Positions 57,801 to 64,000 of a stretch of 64,000 nt of DNA are shown here, in pieces. The DNA is taken from the NCBI RefSeq assembly GCF_014905615.1, contig NZ_AQGU01000020.1:22935-86934 (forward strand). Reading direction: 5' to 3'. The DNA is from Pseudoalteromonas aliena SW19. Lineage in GTDB: Bacteria; Pseudomonadota; Gammaproteobacteria; Enterobacterales; Alteromonadaceae. Position 1 is the first letter of the stretch; each line of letters opens with the position of its first letter. A program made the translations under genes and the position numbers. A model generated the notes under the pieces. The model was not told the origin of the DNA. It saw only the letters and a program-made list of their open reading frames with translations, and searched no databases.

Positions 57801-58033
57801 AAACGCTTATTTCTAAGTTATTTAAGGAGTGGCTGAGTGATGCTGAGCCAGTAGTTAAAGTTTTAGTTAAGCTCATTAAAGAAAATAAACTTAACTGCAC
57901 TCGAGATTCACTTTTAGGCTCTCTTTTACATATGCACAATAACCGAATGTTTAAAGCATATGGTAGAGAGCAAGAGTTTGTAATACATGACTTGTTAAGG
58001 CGAAAATACTTTTCGATGAGTAAAGTTAAGTAA
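54890..58033 (+). CDS. LanB-type lantibiotic dehydratase with C-terminal thiopeptide-type domain
   Basis: 1047 aa, full length for LanB. The N-terminal glutamylation domain has SAPFFVIRVPRLS and the hallmark MCARPTPFGLFSGI (about 87-100). The C-terminal elimination (SpaB_C/thiopeptide-type) domain, from about residue 765, has SEWLSLKIYSGN, KWFFIRYSDPDWHIRVRFHG and YEREVERYGGPESI. Such enzymes use Glu-tRNA to dehydrate Ser/Thr in precursor peptides. AAGGATG lies before the ATG. No LanC cyclase is seen anywhere in the window. Its substrates are probably among the Ser/Thr-rich precursors nearby. Confidence 0.92.
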   Translation: MSNKVKSAPFFVIRVPRLSNEQLLQFNDVNADTNKILESWLAMAGVEEALYLASPSLLERITQWREKSYTKQGKKVAHALIKYMIRMCARPTPFGLFSGICKGDIDSITSLTVDDYTIDGRKTRLDVFYLSALKDHFVKYASRSDTLKYKPNSSHYFIADQCRYVETYLSDKSMQYRLSAIESDEYFQFVLNTATPGMCFNDLCESFYAQYEEAKKEEVEAYIQDLIDEGVLLADIPLPLTGDSPDYALLKSIQTIKEDETADHLATALAQMEQLDNDKTGSIAPYKQLLTHLEQLPVKAEENKLFQADIYRNFSTCQLSELEVNRVKKQLELLAELGDTDKSNPLSNFIFKFNARFEGQFLPLDVILDDETGIGISNETSYETPLLAGLHLARAGSILNSTASISLIDSIIEDAISLPANRHRNCIVLTSKELKSKIANKYATKSYPSSFAAMLSLYEDDKKNPVFKFNGCYGPSSANLLGRFCHLDESLKNAVIEELKQEQAHSPDVIFAEVVHMPEGRPGNVIARPHLREYEIVFMADSSLNKEYQIHLSDLYVWVEGQHVKLWSKRLNKQIIPRLSCAHNYSSHSLSAYKFLCMLQHQDGRPINFSMPQSTSRHSFVPRIMLDNLVLSEKTWRVDRKHLQEVFIDGQLDLDKLNTLFTTYQLDTQVCYAMFDNILQLDLRNSDMFEILLAETKGQTKVELKEVLSSSFSSRVRDEFGHHYNNEIIVPFRNTQAKVHKHFVDEPLANISALPIKRRFSAGSEWLSLKIYSGNSLVEQLLSEKLLPLIESNKNLFNKWFFIRYSDPDWHIRVRFHGEPNILCGELLPLLNNLLDQMIESGELHKVELMTYEREVERYGGPESIGLVESLFMYDSSLVAKACLLVDDYGEDIRWRIALNYTHKLLNLFDYSDAERLNLISHLRDGFGNEFNENSILRKQLGNRFREYQAQLDDDFNKLNIAATDELDEIQTLISKLFKEWLSDAEPVVKVLVKLIKENKLNCTRDSLLGSLLHMHNNRMFKAYGREQEFVIHDLLRRKYFSMSKVK

Positions 58034-58036
58034 AAA

Positions 58037-58075
58037 GGCGCGTTTAGAGAATTAATACCTTTAAACGCGCTTATA
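58037..58075 (+). terminator. Possible terminator after lanB-like gene
   Basis: GCGCGTTTA / TAAACGCGC with a 15-nt loop, followed by TTATAT, just after the stop. The T-run is weak. Confidence 0.55.
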
Positions 58076-58253
58076 TATTCCTTAAATCCTCGCTACAATA
58101 ACCCTATTCTATTAGGTGTTACTTTGCTTAAGTTAAGATTCAGTAGTCATTGCTTAGCCTACTGAGTATTTGCACATGATGTGACTTACGTAATCTACTT
58201 TGCAGCACACTTATTCTATTAAGCTAAAACAACGAAAAAAGGAAATTGTTTTA

Positions 58254-59612
58254 ATGGCTCTAACAACTGTTATTCTTGCTGCGGGTAAAGGTACTCGCAT
58301 GCGTTCTGCTCTACCTAAAGTTTTGCACAACGTTGCAGGTAAACCAATGGTGCAGCACGTTATTGATAATGCGATGGCATTAGGTGCAACAACTACAAAC
58401 TTAGTTTACGGACACGGCGGCGAACTATTACAACAACAACTTGCCGATAACAATGTAAATTGGGTACTCCAAGCAGAGCAACTTGGTACTGGCCACGCAG
58501 TAGCTCAAGCTAACCCACACATTAATGACGACGACACAGTACTTGTTTTATACGGCGATGTACCACTTACAAAGCAATCAACGCTTGAGCGCTTATTAGC
58601 TGCAACACCTAAAAATGGTTTAGCGGTATTAACAGTTAATTTGGTTAACCCAAATGGTTACGGCCGTATGCTGCGTGAAAATGGCAAGCTTGTTGGTATT
58701 GTTGAGCAAAAAGATGCAAGCCCAGAGCAGTTACTTATTACCGAAGTAAATACAGGCATTATGGCTGTTAACGGTAAGCTATTAAAAACATGGTTAGGTA
58801 ACTTATCTAACAATAATGCACAAGGCGAGTACTACTTAACAGATATCGTTGCAATGGCTCACAGTGAAGGCGTAGAAATTACTTCAGCTCAGCCTGACCA
58901 TGCAATGGAAGTTGAGGGCGCAAATAACCGCGTACAACTTGCTGGTCTTGAGCGTGCTTACCAAGCATGGCAAGCGCAAGAGCTAATGTTAAATGGTGCT
59001 ACACTTGCTGATCCTGCGCGTATAGATGTACGTGGCGATGTTAAAACAGGCGAAGACGTATTAATTGATATAAACGTTATTTTTGAAGGCACAGTCACGC
59101 TTGGTAACAATGTACAAATAGGTCCAAACTGCGTCCTTAAAAATTGTAGTATTGGCGATAACGTTGTCATTAAAGCGAATACCCTTATTGAAGGTGCCAC
59201 AGTTGCTGATAAATGTACGCTGGGTCCTTATGCTCGCCTTCGCCCTGGCGCTGTAATGGAAGAAGACTCGCACATTGGTAACTTTGTAGAGATGAAAAAA
59301 ACCCGATTAGGTAAAGGCTCTAAAGCCAACCACTTAAGTTATTTAGGTGATGCTGAAATTGGCGAAAAAGTGAATATTGGCGCTGGCACTATTACCTGTA
59401 ACTACGATGGTGTTAATAAAGCAAAAACTATTATTGGCGATAATGCCTTTATTGGCTCTAATTCATCACTCGTTGCCCCTGTAAATATAGGTGCAACTGC
59501 AACAATTGGTGCAGGCTCTGTGATCACCAGTACTGTTGAAGATGATCAACTAGCAATAGCACGCTCTAAACAGCGTAATTTAACGGGTTGGAAACGACCT
59601 GTTAAAAAATAA
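58254..59612 (+). CDS. glmU: Bifunctional UDP-GlcNAc pyrophosphorylase / glucosamine-1-phosphate N-acetyltransferase
   Basis: 452 aa (E. coli 456). The N-terminal uridyltransferase has [20 protein letters not shown] and YGDVPLT; the C-terminal left-handed beta-helix acetyltransferase has [20 protein letters not shown] and [16 protein letters not shown]. It makes UDP-GlcNAc for peptidoglycan and LPS. ATG 58254 is chosen (AAGGAAATT upstream); the reading from 58200 adds 18 atypical residues. In many relatives this gene follows atpC; here the island separates them. Confidence 0.97.
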   Translation: MALTTVILAAGKGTRMRSALPKVLHNVAGKPMVQHVIDNAMALGATTTNLVYGHGGELLQQQLADNNVNWVLQAEQLGTGHAVAQANPHINDDDTVLVLYGDVPLTKQSTLERLLAATPKNGLAVLTVNLVNPNGYGRMLRENGKLVGIVEQKDASPEQLLITEVNTGIMAVNGKLLKTWLGNLSNNNAQGEYYLTDIVAMAHSEGVEITSAQPDHAMEVEGANNRVQLAGLERAYQAWQAQELMLNGATLADPARIDVRGDVKTGEDVLIDINVIFEGTVTLGNNVQIGPNCVLKNCSIGDNVVIKANTLIEGATVADKCTLGPYARLRPGAVMEEDSHIGNFVEMKKTRLGKGSKANHLSYLGDAEIGEKVNIGAGTITCNYDGVNKAKTIIGDNAFIGSNSSLVAPVNIGATATIGAGSVITSTVEDDQLAIARSKQRNLTGWKRPVKK

Positions 59613-59617
59613 CAATA

Positions 59618-59642
59618 GAGGCTACTTAGGTAGCCTTTTTAT
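59618..59642. terminator. Terminator between glmU and lytTR-like gene
   Basis: AGGCTAC TTAG GTAGCCTTTTTAT directly after glmU. The lytTR-like gene converges on it. Confidence 0.85.
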
Positions 59643-60481
59643 TTTAGCTGAAGTTTAAATTGCTCTTTATAGCGTCTAGACAAGTTAAGTACTTTACCTG
59701 TTGTTAGTTTTATTTCACTGTCGCCACTGGGGAGTGGTGTAATGGACTCCACTTTATCGAGTTTTACGCCATGGCTGCGGTGAATTCTACAAAACCCCTG
59801 TACTTCAAGTTGTTTGCTCAATGCTGTAAGCGTTGCCCTTAACGGATATATGCGTGAGCCTATATGTAGGTTTACATAATTACCTGACGATTCAAGCCAA
59901 TCAACATCCTCTATTTTTATAATAAATTCCTTACCGAGCTTTTTAACTAATAAGCGGTTTATGGTCGATGTTGTTTGCAGCTCACTTTCTTCAATTGAAG
60001 AGGCTTCACCTAGTAACTGCTGCACCACGTATTGATATACTTTGATAAGTACGATGAAAAACACAAAGCTTATAGCGTCTTTCTGGTATTCATAAATAAG
60101 CTCAAACCAGCTAAGTCCAAAGTTGTAAGACCCATCATTCAACAAATATATGAATTTACGAACCCCCACCATAATACCAACGTGTAACACGCTAAATATA
60201 ATAGAGGCACCAAAGTACCTACCTAAAGAGGTAGTGATATTTTGCCAATTAAAAGGTAAGTGTCTTAAAAACCAAATTAAAATAGGGAATATAAGCAAAG
60301 CACTCAAGGCACTGGAATACTCCCAAACAAATGGTTCCCACATAGAAAATGTTAAAGCTCCTTCTCTTTGGGCTTCCATTATTTGGGTTGTAGCGTTTAC
60401 TGTATTATTAATTAATACGTAAGCACACAGTAATACTGATGCGTAAATGCTTTGAAAACGTTGAAAGTGCTGTAGGTTCAT
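59639..60481 (-). CDS. LytTR-family membrane-bound transcriptional regulator
   Basis: 280 aa. Four membrane segments fill residues 1-165 (for example SALLIFPILIWFLRHLPF and AISFVFFIVLIKVYQYVV), followed by a LytTR DNA-binding domain (about 180-280): IEDVDWLESSGNYVNLHIGS, FCRIHRSHGVKLDKVESITP and NLSRRYKEQFKLQL. There is no receiver domain, so it likely senses a membrane signal. It is divergent from the acyltransferase gene at 60626, which may be its target. Confidence 0.85.
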   Translation of the reverse strand: MNLQHFQRFQSIYASVLLCAYVLINNTVNATTQIMEAQREGALTFSMWEPFVWEYSSALSALLIFPILIWFLRHLPFNWQNITTSLGRYFGASIIFSVLHVGIMVGVRKFIYLLNDGSYNFGLSWFELIYEYQKDAISFVFFIVLIKVYQYVVQQLLGEASSIEESELQTTSTINRLLVKKLGKEFIIKIEDVDWLESSGNYVNLHIGSRIYPLRATLTALSKQLEVQGFCRIHRSHGVKLDKVESITPLPSGDSEIKLTTGKVLNLSRRYKEQFKLQLK

Positions 60482-60625
60482 AAATGTATGCTTATTGCTG
60501 ATGTGGCACGCTTATCCCTGTATACCACCTTTTATCACTATTGCTTGTAATATAAGCACTTATAGATAGTTTTAGCGAGATCTTTAGGTATCAATAACGC
60601 ATAACATACATAAAGTAGTAAAAGC

Positions 60626-61855
60626 ATGAGCACTCAAGTACAACAACCTTCATTAATTAATTCGCGTAAATATTATCTTGACTGGCTTAGGGTAATTGCA
60701 TTTGCGTCGCTAATTTTTTATCACATTGGCATGTTGTATAGCGAAAACTGGGGATTTCATTTTAAAAGTAATTATACATCACAGTATGTTGAATATTTAA
60801 TGTTGGTGTTTTCACCTTGGCGCATGTTGCTCATTTGGTTTATATCGGGCGTAGCGCTGCGTTTTATGATTGATAAAGTAAGCAGCTTTAAGTCTTGGTT
60901 ACATTTCACCTTATACCGCTCTGTTTTTTTACTCTTACCCTTGCTGGTGGGATTATGGCTAATAGTGCCTTTACAGCTGTTTGCAGAAATGTCACAGCAA
61001 GGTGTTATTAATATTAGCTATTGGCAATTTTATTTAGCTTTTATAGAGACTAACAATACGCTGTTTATTAATTATCAGCCTGGAGTGTGGCCGAATGTGG
61101 ATGTAAATCACTTATGGTATTTGCGCTCGTTGTGGCAGTTTATGTTGATCATTATTGTTTTAACTCTTTTTGCACGCTTGCCTTTTATTACGCCTTTAAA
61201 AACATTTGTTAAAGGGGGGGTGTCATTTGGGCTTTTAATTATCTTGCTCACTATTATCATACTATTTACAAGCCATTACTTAACTGGCGATTCACTCAGA
61301 GAAACTAATGGCTTTATGCTACTACTCGCTGGATACATACTTGCTAAAAACACTTATTTTTGGAACTGCTTGAATAAAAATTTGGTATTACTGGCTTTGA
61401 GTTTTTCGGTTTTGTTAGTACTTATAATATTAAGCTATCAAAAGGCGTTTACTCTCCCTCATTTTATTTTAAGCGGTAGCTACAATATTCAACGTATAGT
61501 AGGTGTGTTTTTTGTACTAGCGCTTGCTCACCGATTTTTAAATTTTAATACCTACTATTTAAAGCAGCTCAATGCATGGGTGTTTCCCTTTTATTTATTG
61601 CATCAAAGCATATTGATTATTTTGTGTTTTTTACTGCAACCTTTAAGTTTAGGGCCTGTTGCTGAACCATTCATTATTATTACAGGGACTTGGTCTTTTT
61701 GCGGTGTCATAACATGGAGTATTACACGTATTGATGTATTTAGACCTTTGCTAGGGGTTGCAATTAAACGAGAGTATTCCTCGACTGTAAAAACGATTGG
61801 CTATACGGCCGCTTTAATTTTAATAACTCCGCTAGCGTATAAGCTAATCACTTAG
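60626..61855 (+). CDS. Membrane acyltransferase (acyltransferase 3 family)
   Basis: 409 aa, about ten membrane helices. The N-terminal RKYYLDWLRVIAFASLIFYH followed by IGMLYSE carries the D...H pattern of acyltransferase-3 proteins, and WYLRSLWQFMLII fits the following helices. Such enzymes move acyl groups onto sugars or glucans at the inner membrane (OpgC/OafA-like). It is divergent from the LytTR regulator. The exact substrate is unknown. Confidence 0.8.
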   Translation: MSTQVQQPSLINSRKYYLDWLRVIAFASLIFYHIGMLYSENWGFHFKSNYTSQYVEYLMLVFSPWRMLLIWFISGVALRFMIDKVSSFKSWLHFTLYRSVFLLLPLLVGLWLIVPLQLFAEMSQQGVINISYWQFYLAFIETNNTLFINYQPGVWPNVDVNHLWYLRSLWQFMLIIIVLTLFARLPFITPLKTFVKGGVSFGLLIILLTIIILFTSHYLTGDSLRETNGFMLLLAGYILAKNTYFWNCLNKNLVLLALSFSVLLVLIILSYQKAFTLPHFILSGSYNIQRIVGVFFVLALAHRFLNFNTYYLKQLNAWVFPFYLLHQSILIILCFLLQPLSLGPVAEPFIIITGTWSFCGVITWSITRIDVFRPLLGVAIKREYSSTVKTIGYTAALILITPLAYKLIT

Positions 61856-61938
61856 GCTAAGAGGCTGTATTAAAATTGCCATAATCTTGTCATGCCGGTG
61901 TGTTGATATTTAGCAAATACAATACTAAGGAAAATCAC

Positions 61939-63732
61939 ATGTTTAAAAAATCAATTATCGCGCTGTCACTTATATCTGTTCTTACTGGTTGCTCACTTGA
62001 TGGTGACGATGGTCAAAACGGTTCTCAAGGATTACAGGGAGAACAAGGCGTAGGTGGAACTAATGGGTTAAATGGTATAAATGCCAATTCAGCATTAAAT
62101 ATTAACCTTGTGGGTAGAGGTGTATTAAATGCACAAAGCCCAGAAGGTGCAGCTGAAATAGTTGCATATCAAGCATCTAAAAAATGGATTTACGCTATTA
62201 ACAGTTCAGGTGATGATGCTGTTGTTAATACTTTACCCGCCGACACCTTTGATACTGCCGCACTTGTTAAAGATAACGAAGGGGTTATAAACGCCACTAA
62301 CTTAACCTCGGTCATTATGCTACCTTTAAACGACAACACCCAAGGCGATGCAAACAGCATTGCTATTGATGAAAACAATAATTTACTAGCGGTTGCAATG
62401 GCTGCTGAAAGTACGGGTGATGCAGGTCAAATTGCTTTTTACGATATAAGCGGCGACTCACCTGTATTTATTAAAAATGTTACAGTCGGATTTTTACCAG
62501 ACATGGTGACGTTCACCCACGATGGCGCAAAGGCAGTGGTTGCTAACTAAGGTGAACCAAGTGGCGACTACAGCGTAGATCCTGAAGGTTCTATTAGTAT
62601 TATCGATATAACAAATAATGTAATAGCCGATACAGTAATAAATATTGATTTTAAAGCCTATAACAACAAACAAACCGAACTAGAAGCGCAAGGGGTCGTT
62701 TTTGCAAACCCAAATGGTCGTACTATTAACGGTAATCTAATAAATACCACAGTAGCTATGGATTTAGAGCCCGAGTACGTTAGCATTTCTAATGATAACA
62801 AATATGCTTGTGTATCTATTCAAGAAAACAATGCACTTGCAATAGTTAACCTACAAGACAACAGTCTTGAGCTAAAGGGCTTAGGCTTTAAAGATTGGTC
62901 AAGCTTACAACTTGATGCCTCAGATAAAGATGGCGGCGTTAATTTTAAATCATACCCAGGGCTCTATGGTATGTACCAGCCCGATACTATCTCAAGCTTT
63001 AGTTGGAAAGGCGCTAACTTTATAGTTACTGCCAACGAAGGAGACGCAAGAGAATACTTTTTTGATACAACGGATGAAGCAGACTGTATAGCAAAGGGTG
63101 GACTTGATTACGATGAAGACGATGGCTGCTTAGCTTATATAGATGAAAGCCGTGTTGAAGACTTAAATCTTGCTGCTAATTTTGATTACTTAAATAACGA
63201 CGATGATGATATTGGTCGCTTAAAAGTAACAACAATAAAAGGCGATACCAATAACGACGGACAATACGAATCGCTTTACGGCTATGGCGCACGTTCTTTT
63301 ACTATTTGGGATAGCAATGGGCTGGTGGTTTTTGATTCAGGTGACGATATAGCACGTATAACAGCATCTGTGCATGGTGAATCATTTAACAATAATGAAG
63401 ATGAAAACAATGGAGACTCACGTTCAGATGATAAAGGCGCAGAGCCTGAAGCGCTGGCTATTGGTAAAATGGACGATCGTACATTTGCTTTTATTGGTTT
63501 AGAACGTATGGGCGGTATTATGGCTTACGACATTACTAATCCATACAATGTTCAATTTGAAGACTACTTCTATAATAGAGGCTTAATTAAAGGAGCGAAT
63601 ATTACAGGCGATTTAGCACCTGAAGGAATGGTATTCGTTTCAGCAGAGCAAAGTGCAACAGGAAATCCACTCTTAATCGTTGGAAATGAAATATCAGGCT
63701 CTATTGCTGTATGGGAAATAGCATCTAAATAA
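61939..63732 (+). pseudogene. Choice-of-anchor-I-like lipoprotein, interrupted by one stop codon
   Basis: From ATG 61939 (AAGG upstream) a lipoprotein signal ends LTGCS, followed by a collagen-like stretch (DGQNGSQGLQGEQGVGGTNG) and a YVTN/beta-propeller-like domain. The frame stops with TAA at 62548-62550 in VVAN-stop-GEPSGDYSV. Relatives have VVANEGEPS here, so a GAA to TAA change is the simplest cause. The frame is open afterwards to 63732 (MDLEPEYVSISNDN, VTANEGDAREYFF, DLAPEGMVFVSAEQS). A restart at ATG 62758 would give only the second half. Function of the family is poorly known. Confidence 0.75.
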
Positions 63733-63918
63733 ATCTTTAATTTTAAATAAAGCCGTGTGTTGTTTGTTTAACATACAGCTTAGTTTAAACCTTACTAATA
63801 CATCATCAATTGATACATAAGTTGTGAATGTTTTTTAAACGAAAAGTATCCTGCAGCCCTTTATTTGTATAGCTTTCATACTAAATTCATTTAATTGTCA
63901 AAAAGCTGAAATAAAACA

Positions 63919-63946
63919 TTGACCCCCGCTCGAATCTCCCTATAAT
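63919..63946 (+). promoter_or_regulatory. rRNA-operon-type promoter
   Basis: TTGACC (63919-63924), a 16-bp spacer and TATAAT (63941-63946), followed by the GC-rich discriminator GCGACCCC. This is typical of rrn P1 promoters. The 16S gene should begin beyond position 64000. The gap 63733-63918 shows no gene. Confidence 0.8.
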
Positions 63947-64000
63947 GCGACCCCACTGAGACGGGAAAGGTCAACGCCTAGCGAGACCCAAACTACTCAG

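Overview
The window looks like the replication-origin region of a Pseudoalteromonas-like marine gammaproteobacterium (Alteromonadales). The evidence is the gene order slt / fadBA / tusA / glyQS / gyrB-recF-dnaN-dnaA / rpmH-rnpA-yidD-yidC-mnmE / mioC / oriC / mnmG-rsmG-parAB / atpIBEFHAGDC / glmU, the low GC content, and the protein sequences. The genus is inferred from recognition, not from a search.

Core, 1-35.4 kb: a lytic transglycosylase runs off the left edge, followed by the fatty-acid oxidation operon fadBA and tusA. A two-gene ATPase/TOPRIM-like pair (5.8-7.5 kb, possible phage defence) and a small lipoprotein come before glyQS. The minus-strand block dnaA-dnaN-recF-gyrB diverges from rpmH-rnpA-yidD-yidC-mnmE. 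Between mnmE and mnmG there are two DnaA-box/GATC-rich intergenic segments on either side of mioC. The one next to mnmG (about 23.56-23.98 kb, 14 GATC sites in about 425 bp) is the best oriC candidate. parAB and a complete nine-gene F1Fo-ATP synthase operon follow.

Island, 35.4-58.2 kb: in many gammaproteobacteria atpC is followed closely by glmU. Here about 22.8 kb separates them. The insert is AT-rich and holds a CadC/ToxR-like membrane regulator, insertion sequences and relics (IS3-type, and an IS30 nested inside an IS3), and a composite RiPP/bacteriocin locus. The locus includes a C39-peptidase ABC exporter with HlyD adaptor, about 20 short double-glycine-leader precursor genes or remnants (twelve in tandem at 45.1-46.8 kb), an ATP-grasp peptide maturase with its own 57-aa candidate precursor, a full-length LanB-type dehydratase without a visible LanC cyclase, a glycine-rich class II bacteriocin-like peptide with a putative immunity protein, and relics of other C39 exporters. 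Three tandem precursor genes are each preceded, exactly 80 nt before the ATG, by an RNA-hairpin-like element with the loop motif CTTGGCGGAG. A fourth copy follows the twelve-gene array. This repertoire of precursors, modifying enzymes and repeated leader element is the most likely undescribed system here.

Right side, 58.2-64 kb: glmU, a LytTR-type membrane regulator divergent from an acyltransferase, a choice-of-anchor-I-like lipoprotein gene broken by one in-frame stop, and a strong rRNA-type promoter at the right edge, implying an rRNA operon just outside the window.
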